A stretch of DNA of 64,000 bases, taken from positions 248,001-312,000 of the forward strand of contig NZ_JAVSCK010000001.1 of assembly GCF_031932625.1 (NCBI RefSeq). Reading direction: 5' to 3'. The position numbers and the translations under genes are program-made. This document shows positions 52,412-61,754 of the stretch, one piece after another. This DNA comes from Hwangdonia seohaensis. Lineage in GTDB: Bacteria > Bacteroidota > Bacteroidia > Flavobacteriales > Flavobacteriaceae. Position 1 is the first letter of the stretch; each line of letters starts with the position of its first letter. The notes under the pieces are model-generated. The model had not been told where the DNA came from. It saw nothing but the letters and a program-made list of their open reading frames with translations, and did not search any database.

Positions 52412-55400
52412 AGGTTTTGGATGGTTTTTTTACACCTAGTTTTTTCATTCTGTCCCTTAATGTACTTGGTTTCATATCAAGTAAACTTGCTGCACCGTTT
52501 TCGCCATCTATCTTCCATTTGCACTTTTCAAGCGTTTTAATAATATGGTTGCGCTGTACTTCATTAAGGGTTAAACTTGAAGTGCCCGTAAATAACTCTT
52601 TTAAAACCGTAAATTCTCCAATAGGTGAAAGCATTAGGGTTTCTGAATCTGATAAAATTACAGCTCGTTCTATTAAATTTTCGAGTTCTCTAATATTTCC
52701 AGGCCAATTATAGGACTTAAGATTATCCATCGCTTCACTAGGTATATATTTAATACGCTTTTCGTAAGATTTATTAAACTTATCTACAAAATGCTCTACC
52801 AATAAAGGGATGTCGCCTTTTCGTTCTCTTAAAGGAGGAACTTTTATTGGAAACACATTTAGTCTAAAATATAAATCTTCCCTAAATTGTTTTTTCTCAA
52901 TCTCTTCTTTAAGGTTTCGGTTTGTTGCGGCTATAACCCTTACATCAAGTTTTTTTAAGTCTGTACCACCAACAACTTCAATTTCTCCTTCTTGTAGAAA
53001 TCTTAAAATTTTTGGTTGCATATCTACCGGCAACTCTCCTATTTCATCTAAAAATAAAGTACCGCCATCTGCCAATTCAAATTTTCCAATTTTATCAGTA
53101 AAAGCGCCAGTGAACGACCCTTTTTTGTGCCCGAATAATTCACTCTCAATTAGTTCTCTTGGTATTGCGGAACAATTTACTTTAATTAATGGCTTTTTAT
53201 TTCGCAAACCCGTGTTATGAATGGCGCGAGCCAACAACTCTTTACCAGTACCGGACTCTCCCAATAGTAATACAGTAGCGTTTGTTGGTGCCACTTTTTC
53301 TACCTCTGTTAAAACATTGCTAAACTCTTCACTGCCATAAACCATTTCTTCGTAGTTAAAGACCAAAGCCAACTCGTCACGCAGATAAATGTTTTCTTGC
53401 TCTAATTGTTCGCGCAAATTATTCAACTCCCTATTAGCTTCTGAAAGTTCTGCATTTGCTGAAATAAGGTTGCTTTCTGCATGCTTGCGTTCAGAGCTTT
53501 CAACCATAAGCGACACTATACTGGCAATTGAAGTTGCAAATTCTTCATCGTCTGCAGACCATTTTCTTTTGGCTCCAATGTGCTCAAAACAAATAACGCC
53601 ATACATTCCATGTGCGCCTTGAATAAACACATCTAACATTGAAGAAATACCTAACGGAATTAAATAGTTTTTTGCAAATCCTTTAGTGATGTCGTTATTA
53701 ACCGCGTCTTCAACCTTTACCGTTAGATTATCAGCTAAAGCATCAAAATAATTTGGGTTGTCATTTCTGGTTAATACCCCGCCATCCTCATATTCCGCCG
53801 TTTTTAAATTGAATAACTTCTCACAAGTGATGTTTGTTTTGTCGGCGTTAAATTTCCATACGCCAACACGTGCAACATTTAAAGTAGTCGCGGACAAGGC
53901 CGTTATTTGAAGTAATGATTTATGATAATCGGATCCAACTAGGGCAGACAAATCCATAATAACATTCTTCTTTTGTGTAGATTTTTTAGCAATTTCCTCT
54001 AAAAGTGTTTTGGCTTTTTCTTCTTCCGAAATATCCTTTAAAGTAGCAAACAAAGCAATCACTTCGCCTTTATCATTTTTTATGTTTCCAGATAAAAATG
54101 ATACTAAATATTTATTGCCGTTTTTTTTAATAAACTCAAGTTGAAAAGACCTTGCTTCTCCTTGTGCCACCTCCTCTTTGGTATTTAACATAAATTCCAA
54201 ATCTTCCTTTTTCGCAAATGGATAAGGTAGATTTATGCCAATGAGCTCGTCTCTGGAATAACCAAGAATTTCACAGATTGAATCGTTGACCATGATAATT
54301 TCACCTTCCAGATTAACAATTAACAGGCCTTCTTGCATAGACATAACAAGCTTATCTGTAAACTCTTTAGCTGCTATTAAGGCCATTTCAGCTTCTTTAC
54401 GTTCTGTAATATCTTGAGCTGTACCAAAGAAATTTATGGGTTCGCCATTTACAAATGTAATTTCACCCAATCCGTGAATCCATTTTAGGGTCTTTTTATT
54501 TTTGGTAAGAATCCTAAATTCCATATCAAAGCTATTGCCCGTTTCTATACATTTTTTAAATTTTTCCAGATTTGCCGTTACGTCCTCAGAGTATATGAGT
54601 GTTTTCCAAATATCAGCTGTAAATTCGATATTTTTATCAATGCCCAATATCTCCATAAAAGCAGCTGAGCCTTCTATTTTTCGGGTTTTTAAATCAAGAT
54701 TAAAATTACCGATTTTTGCTATTTTTTGAGCTTCAATTAATGATTTTTCGCTGTTTTGCAGTTTCAGCTCCGCTTTCTTACGTTCAGTGATATCTGTGGC
54801 TATAATACCCAGAGCTAACGGTTTATTGGAAATACTATCTCTAATTAAAAAACCAGACATTTGTATAGGAATAAGACCGCCTGTTATAAAATTTTTAAAT
54901 AGAACTTCGCCATGCCACGCGTTTTTTGTATTAATACTTGGCATGTGTTCATTTACTATAACATCATGGTATTCTTCTGGAAAAAAATCTAAAATACTAG
55001 CAGGCAATTCTGCATTAGCTTTTATGCCAACCATTTTCCTACCGTCACTATTTAAATAAATTGGTGTGCCTTCTAAAGATGCTAAACCAATAAAATCGTT
55101 ACTAGTTTCTATTAAAGAAAGTAACCTTTGGTTATTAGTCTCGGCTTTTTTACGCTCGGAAATATCACGTATTATTGCCAGTACTTTTCCATCAGTTTGT
55201 AGTTTTGCCGAGACTTCTGCATCTACTAAAGTTCTGTTTTTACAAATTAATTGTCTTTCAAAAATTACAGGTTTTCCTTTAAGCAACGTTTCATACTTAT
55301 TTTGACTTTTAATCACATCGCCTACTATAATTTCCTGTAGCTTTAATTTTAAAAATTCTTTTTTAGTATATCCTAATATGCTGTAGGCTGCTTTATTAAA

Positions 55401-56504
55401 ACTATAAATAGTTCCATCGAATGAATATGTAAGGATAGCATCACTAGCTTGGTTAATTAATGATTTATAGGATTCATCTCTCTTTTTTACTTCTGCAATT
55501 ATTTTAAATTTTACAATGGCAATTTTTGCTAAACTAACAGCAGAATTTAATTCTGCTATTTCCTTTAAAGAAGGTGTTTTAATGGCATTACTATAAATTG
55601 CGAACGTGCCTAAAACCATACCTTTTTCAGAAAGTATTGGAATAGACCAACACGATTTTAAATTGTGTTTTAATGCAATATCTTTATAATCTACCCATAA
55701 TTTATCTGTACTAATATCTGAAACAATTACTGGTTTTTTAATAAATGCTGCTGTACCACAAGACCCTACGTTTTTACCTATTGCTGCGCTTTTAATAGCT
55801 GAGTTGTACGGTTTAGGAGTGTTTGGTGCCGAAATAAGCTCCAAATGTATACCGTCGTCATGCAATAAACTAATCGATCCAAAGGACTCTGGGTAAAGCG
55901 ATTCGTAATTAATTATGATGTGGTCAAACACCTTTTTAATGGATGTATTATTAGCTATTAAATCTAATACGTGGTTTTCATTAATTAATTTTTGCTCTAC
56001 TTTTTCGCGTTCAAATATTTCTTTCTCTAAATCTAAATTTTTTTTCTCTAGCTTTCTAATCAGTCTATTACTATAAAGTTTTAAAGCTTCTTTTTCTGTA
56101 AATTGTGTTCCTCCTTTAGATTTTACCGGAGGATTATCTAAAGCCAATAGTTTTTGAACCACCTGTAATATTTTGTCTGGATCTGTTGGTTTTCTTAAAA
56201 AACGGTCTGCACCAAGTTTTAAAGCAAAATCTTCATCAGATTTTTCAGTGTAAGTAGATGTGTAAAAAACAAAAGGGATGTTTTTAAATAATTCATTTTT
56301 TTTGCATGCCTGACAAAACATATAGCCATCCATCACGGGCATTAAAATATCCGAAATAATAAGATCTACACGAGTTTTATGTAGCTTTTTTAAAGCATCC
56401 TCACCATCCTTAGCTTCAACTACTGTAAAATCTGCTTTCTCAAGTATAACCCTGAGCAAGTATAGGTTTTCTAATATGTCATCTACTATTAAAATCGTTT
56501 TCAT
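52410..56504 (-). CDS. Receiver-GAF-PAS-AAA+ sigma-54 activator, multi-domain
   Basis: 1,364 residues. Order: receiver (1-120, phosphoacceptor Asp52), GAF (about 175-345), four PAS domains (about 345-850), a second GAF (about 865-1000), coiled coil (about 1005-1040), AAA+ (about 1050-1275) with Walker A GESGTGKE (1082-1089) and the sigma-54 contact loop GSFTGA (1129-1134, family consensus GAFTGA), and a C-terminal Fis-type helix-turn-helix (1311-1364). It should activate sigma-54 promoters in response to small-molecule and phospho-signals. The receiver gene upstream ends six bases away. It lacks a kinase core, so its own receiver must be fed by another kinase, likely the Cache-PAS kinase. Confidence 0.92.
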   Translation of the reverse strand: MKTILIVDDILENLYLLRVILEKADFTVVEAKDGEDALKKLHKTRVDLIISDILMPVMDGYMFCQACKKNELFKNIPFVFYTSTYTEKSDEDFALKLGADRFLRKPTDPDKILQVVQKLLALDNPPVKSKGGTQFTEKEALKLYSNRLIRKLEKKNLDLEKEIFEREKVEQKLINENHVLDLIANNTSIKKVFDHIIINYESLYPESFGSISLLHDDGIHLELISAPNTPKPYNSAIKSAAIGKNVGSCGTAAFIKKPVIVSDISTDKLWVDYKDIALKHNLKSCWSIPILSEKGMVLGTFAIYSNAIKTPSLKEIAELNSAVSLAKIAIVKFKIIAEVKKRDESYKSLINQASDAILTYSFDGTIYSFNKAAYSILGYTKKEFLKLKLQEIIVGDVIKSQNKYETLLKGKPVIFERQLICKNRTLVDAEVSAKLQTDGKVLAIIRDISERKKAETNNQRLLSLIETSNDFIGLASLEGTPIYLNSDGRKMVGIKANAELPASILDFFPEEYHDVIVNEHMPSINTKNAWHGEVLFKNFITGGLIPIQMSGFLIRDSISNKPLALGIIATDITERKKAELKLQNSEKSLIEAQKIAKIGNFNLDLKTRKIEGSAAFMEILGIDKNIEFTADIWKTLIYSEDVTANLEKFKKCIETGNSFDMEFRILTKNKKTLKWIHGLGEITFVNGEPINFFGTAQDITERKEAEMALIAAKEFTDKLVMSMQEGLLIVNLEGEIIMVNDSICEILGYSRDELIGINLPYPFAKKEDLEFMLNTKEEVAQGEARSFQLEFIKKNGNKYLVSFLSGNIKNDKGEVIALFATLKDISEEEKAKTLLEEIAKKSTQKKNVIMDLSALVGSDYHKSLLQITALSATTLNVARVGVWKFNADKTNITCEKLFNLKTAEYEDGGVLTRNDNPNYFDALADNLTVKVEDAVNNDITKGFAKNYLIPLGISSMLDVFIQGAHGMYGVICFEHIGAKRKWSADDEEFATSIASIVSLMVESSERKHAESNLISANAELSEANRELNNLREQLEQENIYLRDELALVFNYEEMVYGSEEFSNVLTEVEKVAPTNATVLLLGESGTGKELLARAIHNTGLRNKKPLIKVNCSAIPRELIESELFGHKKGSFTGAFTDKIGKFELADGGTLFLDEIGELPVDMQPKILRFLQEGEIEVVGGTDLKKLDVRVIAATNRNLKEEIEKKQFREDLYFRLNVFPIKVPPLRERKGDIPLLVEHFVDKFNKSYEKRIKYIPSEAMDNLKSYNWPGNIRELENLIERAVILSDSETLMLSPIGEFTVLKELFTGTSSLTLNEVQRNHIIKTLEKCKWKIDGENGAASLLDMKPSTLRDRMKKLGVKKPSKT

Positions 56505-56509
56505 TCTAG

Positions 56510-56902
56510 TTAATTCTGATTTTTTAAATCATGTATACTTTCCATTTGTTTAACAAAAGTATCGGGATTAATAGGTTTTTCTATATATCCATCGGCTCCT
56601 GCTTCTATAGCTTTTTCCTTGTCCCCTCCCATGGCATATGATGTCACTGCAATAATTGTGGTGTTTTTTGGCAAACCATTATGCCTTAATTTGGCACATA
56701 TTTCATAGCCATCCATATCTGGTAATTGGATGTCTATTAAAATAATTTCGGGATGGTTTTCATGAGCTAAATTCAATCCATCAACACCATTATAAGCATT
56801 AAGGACATTGTAGTTACTGTTTTTAAGTAAATACGTTAACATATACATATTTTGCTCGTTATCTTCAATTATTAAAACAGATGGTTCCTTGTTGTTTTGC
56901 AT
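56510..56902 (-). CDS. Single-domain response regulator
   Basis: 130 residues, one receiver domain with IIEDNEQN, phosphoacceptor Asp57 (IILIDIQLPDMDGYE), TSYAMGGD and Lys in YIEKPI. The wording is close to the DivK/CheY-like receivers that partner hybrid kinases. It lies between the Cache-PAS kinase and the sigma-54 activator genes, six bases before the latter, and probably shuttles phosphate between them. Confidence 0.92.
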   Translation of the reverse strand: MQNNKEPSVLIIEDNEQNMYMLTYLLKNSNYNVLNAYNGVDGLNLAHENHPEIILIDIQLPDMDGYEICAKLRHNGLPKNTTIIAVTSYAMGGDKEKAIEAGADGYIEKPINPDTFVKQMESIHDLKNQN

Positions 56903-56968
56903 ATAATAATGAATGGTTTATGTTTGTAAAATATTACTTTTAATTAGTTAATTGTTTGATAATTGACA

Positions 56969-59900
56969 TTATTTATTATTGGAGTGTTCCAATGGTAATT
57001 TAAAGGTAAAATTACTCCCTTTTCCCAACTCGCTTTCTACATGAATGGAACCTCCTAATTTTTCGATTAAATTTTTACTAATTGCTAGCCCCAAACCAGT
57101 ACCTTCATGGTTTCTACTAAGCCCGCCTTCAAGTTGAATAAACGGCATAAATAATTTTATAATATCGTTTTTACTTATTCCGATTCCTTGGTCTATTACC
57201 TGTGTAACAAGTGTTTTATCTTTAACAGCTACTTTTACAAGCACAGTTCCGGTTTTTGAAAATTTAATGGCATTAGACAGTAAGTTTAATAGAATTTGCT
57301 CAATCCTTCGTTCATCACTTACTAAAGTAATATCCATACTAGAAATTTCTGTTTTAATATCTAGCCCTTTTTTTGAAGCTTGTGGCAATAGAAATTCTAT
57401 GGTTTTTTCTAAACATGATAAGTAATTAAAAGGATAAAATGACACCTTTAATTTACCTGCCTCAATTTTAGAAATATCCAAAACATCGTTAATTAAACCT
57501 AATAAATGCTCGCCACTATTTTTAACCATTTCTAGTTGCTTTTTTTGCTCCTCATTAAGTGGTCCCGCTATTTCTTTTAATAATATTCCAGTAAAGCCAA
57601 TTATTGAATTCATGGGTGTTCTTAACTCATGAGACATGGTTGCCAAAAATGCAGACTTCATTAAATCGGCCGATTGTGCTTTTATTTTCTCTTTTTCCAA
57701 TTGGTTTGTTCTTAATTCTACCAATTCTTCTAGATGGTTTTTATATTTTGTGATTTCCTCTTCTGATTTTACTTTTTCGGTAATATCAACAACCATACCT
57801 ATATACCCAGTAATTTCGTTGTCAATGATAACCGGAGCTGTAATAACATCCCAAAATACAATTTTACCATCTTTATGTAAATAACGCCCTTGATCTTTAT
57901 ATGGTATCCCTGCTTCCATGGCATCTACCCATTTTTTTGTAACTCTTTCTCTATCTTCAGGGTGTATGGCATTAACCCAGTTTAAACCTAGTGCTTCTTC
58001 TTGGGTTAATCCTATCATGCGTATATCGGCTGCATTACCATAGGTTACATTTCCATCGGGATTTACAAAAAATATTCCTATGGGTGAAGCATCTACCATG
58101 GCTCTAAATTTAGCCTCACTCTCTTTTAATGTTTCTTCCTGTTTCTTTCGTTCAGTAATATCTCTTATTACTCCAATAAGGTACTTATTACCCTTCTCAT
58201 CAATGAATCTGGTTTTTTTTGTAGAAATAAATCGCGTTTCTCCTCCTTCAACATTAACGCTGTCTTCATTAACGTCCTCAATTCCTTCAGATAGGACTAG
58301 ATTATCCACCTTTAGGTACCTTTCTCTTTCTTCTGGAGGGACACTATTAGCAAAAATTTTACCTAATATTTCGTCTTTCTCCCTATTAAATAATTTATAA
58401 AAAGCATCATTTGCTATGAGAAAACGGCTTTTATGATCTTTAACAAATACGGGGTCTCCAATATTATTTATAATGTTATCGAGGTATTCTTCACTTTCAA
58501 TAAGTTTTGCTTCAGCCTTTTTTCTTTCTGAAATATCAATTACCGTTCCTTGAAAAGCAATTGCTTCGCCTTGGTTATTCTCTACCACTTCCATTTGTAC
58601 CATTACATATTTAATGGTATTGTCTTTACAAAGCACGCGATATTCAAAAGGTGAATTGTCTTTATTTTTTATGCGTTGTTCAACTAATCTATTATGAAAC
58701 TCCCTATCATCTGGATGTACACAACTTAAAACGGTATCGTATTTTAATGGTGTATTTGGGTCAACATCATATATTTCATACATTAAATCTGACCATTCCA
58801 CTTTATCATTTATAATATCCCAACTCCAATAGCCAATGTTTCCAATTCTAATGGCAGCTTCTAACTTTTGCTGTATTTCTAAAATTTTCTCTTCAACTTT
58901 TTTCCTATCTGTAATATCTCTAATAACTCCAATTAAAAACTTAGTACCATTTTTATCAATATACCTTGTTTTTTTAGTAGAAATAATTCGAGTTTCATGG
59001 TCTTTTATTGTTAGACTTTCTTCGTTAGTGTTTTCGATACCATCTTCAAGAACTTGTTTATCAATCTTTAAAAAACTTTCTCGTTCTTCTTCGGTTACAT
59101 GTTCAGCAAGGGTTAAACCTATTATATCAGGTTTAGAAAGGTTGAAAATATTACAAAAAGCATCATTTACAATGAGCAATCTGCTTTGATCGTCTTTTAC
59201 AAAAACAGGGTCGCCGATATTATTAATAATATTATCTAATTGTTCTTTACTTTCATTTAAAAGATTGGCAATACGCTTTCTTTCTTCAGACGAATTATAA
59301 ATGTTTTTTGACATCGTATTAAACGATAAACTAAGTTCTTCTACCTCGTCTTTTGTATCAATTTTTAATTCAAGTGGTTTATTATTAATATCAAATTTAG
59401 AAACAGCTTTTTGTAGTTGAGTTATGGGTTTTGATAATGAACGGGAAAGGTTAATGGTTAATAAAAATAAAAGCAAAAGAATAACGCCAAAAGTGATTAA
59501 TTCTTTGTAAAGTATCTGATAAATAGGCACCATTATGTCATCATAAGGAGCTGTAGAAATCAATGACCAGTTCCCAACTTTATCGGTACCATATTCGGAT
59601 AAATCTGAGAACCCTGAAATTACCTTTTTGCCTTTAGAGTTTTTATATATAATATACCCATTTTCCTCATTTTTTAGTTTTCGTTGCAGCTCTTTAAAAG
59701 ATAAATCTGGGTGAGGTTGTAAAATTACAGTTTTAGGATTTGCTGAAATTACGACATCTCCAGTGCTGTTAACCAAATATGCGTATTCATTACCTATGGT
59801 TCTGTTGTCAATGTCGTATGTTATATCTTTTATAAATTGAACATTAACAAACCCTACTAATACACCAATTACATTTCCGTCTAAATCAATTACATTGCTG

Positions 59901-60397
59901 AGTAACTCAATATCTAATGGCAAATTTTCATTAATTTCTTTTTGTGAAATTTTAGCTATATCTGAAATATATACATCGTCATCTCCACCATTTAGTGTTT
60001 TGTAAAATTCTTCTTCAATATCTGGCTCAATATCTATGATATTTAAGCCTATATGCTCTTTTGAAGAAGATGCCAAAATAATAGCTTCTGTGTTTATAAA
60101 AGTAATGTTGTCGTAATAAGGATATTGCTCAACTACTCTAGACAAATAATTTGAAATTGTAGTATTAGAACTTGTACTAAACAAAGGGTTATTGCTTAAG
60201 ATATTTAGATCCTTTACCCTTGTAAACATAAAATTATCAATAGATTTTGCTGATTGTATTACATTGTTTTTTAGCTTATCACCTTCTTGACGCTCAAAAT
60301 GTGACACCATAGAAAAATAGACAATGCTCATAAGGCTTACCGCGAGTATAAAAGCAATGCCAAAAAATCTAATTTGTATTTTTTTTCTGATTTTCAA
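56969..60397 (-). CDS. Cache-HAMP-PAS sensor histidine kinase
   Basis: 1,142 residues. The TTG start at 60397 overlaps the end of the upstream gene remnant. A membrane helix (about 10-30), a periplasmic dCache-like domain (about 31-295) and a second helix (about 298-318) are followed by HAMP (about 318-372), then four PAS domains (about 380-505, 510-635, 635-760 and 765-890). HisKA follows with phosphoacceptor His923 (TMSHELRTPMNS), then HATPase (DQGIGISKNDI, HEGTGLGLAISKN). PAS 1 and PAS 3 are near-copies (LDNIINNIGDPVFVKD, ISTKKTR, YLIGVIRDIT). A small ligand is probably sensed outside the cell membrane. Confidence 0.92.
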   Translation of the reverse strand: MKIRKKIQIRFFGIAFILAVSLMSIVYFSMVSHFERQEGDKLKNNVIQSAKSIDNFMFTRVKDLNILSNNPLFSTSSNTTISNYLSRVVEQYPYYDNITFINTEAIILASSSKEHIGLNIIDIEPDIEEEFYKTLNGGDDDVYISDIAKISQKEINENLPLDIELLSNVIDLDGNVIGVLVGFVNVQFIKDITYDIDNRTIGNEYAYLVNSTGDVVISANPKTVILQPHPDLSFKELQRKLKNEENGYIIYKNSKGKKVISGFSDLSEYGTDKVGNWSLISTAPYDDIMVPIYQILYKELITFGVILLLLFLLTINLSRSLSKPITQLQKAVSKFDINNKPLELKIDTKDEVEELSLSFNTMSKNIYNSSEERKRIANLLNESKEQLDNIINNIGDPVFVKDDQSRLLIVNDAFCNIFNLSKPDIIGLTLAEHVTEEERESFLKIDKQVLEDGIENTNEESLTIKDHETRIISTKKTRYIDKNGTKFLIGVIRDITDRKKVEEKILEIQQKLEAAIRIGNIGYWSWDIINDKVEWSDLMYEIYDVDPNTPLKYDTVLSCVHPDDREFHNRLVEQRIKNKDNSPFEYRVLCKDNTIKYVMVQMEVVENNQGEAIAFQGTVIDISERKKAEAKLIESEEYLDNIINNIGDPVFVKDHKSRFLIANDAFYKLFNREKDEILGKIFANSVPPEERERYLKVDNLVLSEGIEDVNEDSVNVEGGETRFISTKKTRFIDEKGNKYLIGVIRDITERKKQEETLKESEAKFRAMVDASPIGIFFVNPDGNVTYGNAADIRMIGLTQEEALGLNWVNAIHPEDRERVTKKWVDAMEAGIPYKDQGRYLHKDGKIVFWDVITAPVIIDNEITGYIGMVVDITEKVKSEEEITKYKNHLEELVELRTNQLEKEKIKAQSADLMKSAFLATMSHELRTPMNSIIGFTGILLKEIAGPLNEEQKKQLEMVKNSGEHLLGLINDVLDISKIEAGKLKVSFYPFNYLSCLEKTIEFLLPQASKKGLDIKTEISSMDITLVSDERRIEQILLNLLSNAIKFSKTGTVLVKVAVKDKTLVTQVIDQGIGISKNDIIKLFMPFIQLEGGLSRNHEGTGLGLAISKNLIEKLGGSIHVESELGKGSNFTFKLPLEHSNNK

Positions 60398-61148
60398 ATA
60401 TTATCCATTTTTTCTATTGGTAATGTAAATATAAAATTACTTCCTTTACCTATTTTGCTTTCTACGTTTATTGTTCCTCCTAATTTTTCGATTAAGTTCT
60501 TAGTGATAGCTAATCCGAGACCTGTTCCTTCATGACTTCTATTTAATCCGCCTTCTAACTGTATAAAAGGCATGAGTAATTTGTTTTGATCTTCTTTGCT
60601 TATACCAATTCCGTTGTCTATTATTTGAGTGGTTAATACATTTTTATATACATCTACTTTTACTAATATTTTTCCTTGTTTAAAAATTTGATAGCATTAG
60701 AGAGTAAATTTAATAGAATTTGCTCAACTCTTCTTTCATCACTAATGAGATTAATTTCTTTTTCTGAGATTTCCAAAACCATACTAAGACCCTTAGTTTG
60801 AGCTTGTGGCTGTAAAAAACTTACGGTATTATTAAGAGAACTTACATTATTAAAAGGATATAATGACACCAACATAAGTGCTCTTGCACTAGCGACGCCT
60901 TCTTTTATATAAATTAATAAAACAGTAAATAATACCCCACTAAATAAAATTATGGAACCATGGTAAATGAGATAATCGTCGAAAAAAATAAAACTAAGGG
61001 AACTCCCCAAATTGGCTTGCAAATATTGAACTGCCCCTAAAAGAATATAATGTGGGGCTAAACCTAGTCTTGCTCTTAATCTAAATAATAGAAGTATACT
61101 GGAAGACAAAAGTAAAAACTCAGTAATTATAATGGTGTAAATGTTCAT
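60394..61148 (-). pseudogene. Decayed histidine kinase (internal deletion plus frameshift)
   Basis: The frame begins with three to four membrane helices (RLRARLGLAPHYILLGAVQYLQ, then LFSGVLFTVLLIYIKEG), then jumps at about residue 92 into the ATP-binding part (SLYPFNNVSSLNN, LISDERRVEQILLNLLSNAIKF). It is broken there by a frameshift in a T run near 60690. The second frame continues with KQGKILVKVDVYKN, DNGIGISKEDQNK and HEGTGLGLAITKNLIEKLGG to a stop at 60394-60396. PAS and HisKA parts, including the His, are missing. The tail is closely similar to that of the intact kinase downstream, pointing to an earlier tandem duplication. Confidence 0.85.
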
Positions 61149-61754
61149 ACAATATTTATTTCCTTAAATGCTTTTCTTGTTTAGCCCTTACAGTTCTTAG
61201 AAACAATAATTAACTTACAGATAGCACATCTAGTAATTCATCTTAGCGATGGTCTTAAAAAAATACTTAGAGAGGAATTACTAAAACACACTTGGGTGTA
61301 TTTTAGTACGATTGTAAATTTTAAGAAAAACGATTAAACACAATAAATATAACAAAAAAACAGTAAGCTTTTTATTACCAGATAATTATTATGTTTTAGT
61401 TTTAAAACCATTATCAGATACCGTTTTCATTTTAACCAATACCATAAAATATCCGATTTTTTAAAATCTGCCAAAAAATAAAAAAGAGCCGCAATTTCTT
61501 GAAACTCTCTTTATTGATTAATAGCTCTTTATTGGACACAAATGTTTATGAAAGGTCACATTTAGATTACAAATACTTAAAAAAAAGCACTCCAATTTTC
61601 GTATTCGGAAAAAAGTAAAGCTTCCCCTTAAAACACCAACACATTATTCAATTCTTCCAAATTGCTAATTGTAATTAAAATTATATATTTAAATCGCAAT
61701 ATTAAAACAGCTATGAATCTATACAAAATGTAACAGTATTTAAATTCAAAACCT
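61149..61754. other. Non-coding gap of 606 bases
   Basis: AT-rich sequence between the kinase remnant and the prolyl oligopeptidase gene, which it separates divergently. It holds the right copy of the direct repeat at 61484-61588. Apart from that I see no open frame or RNA gene. Confidence 0.5.
61484..61588. repeat. Direct repeat, right copy
   Basis: AAAAAGAGC-C-GCAATTTCTTG (61482-61502), TTTATTGATTAATAGCT (61510-61526), GTCACAT (61555) and ACTTAAAAAAAA (61575) match in order and orientation the blocks at 48070-48225. Between GTCACAT and the shared TTTATTGATTAATAGCT the spacing is almost equal in both copies. Confidence 0.6.

Noticed and set aside
48630..60397. Treating the dense signalling region as a phage or integrative element
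   Set aside because: No integrase, transposase, att-like site near a tRNA or mobilisation gene is present. Only the diverged flanking repeat hints at movement.
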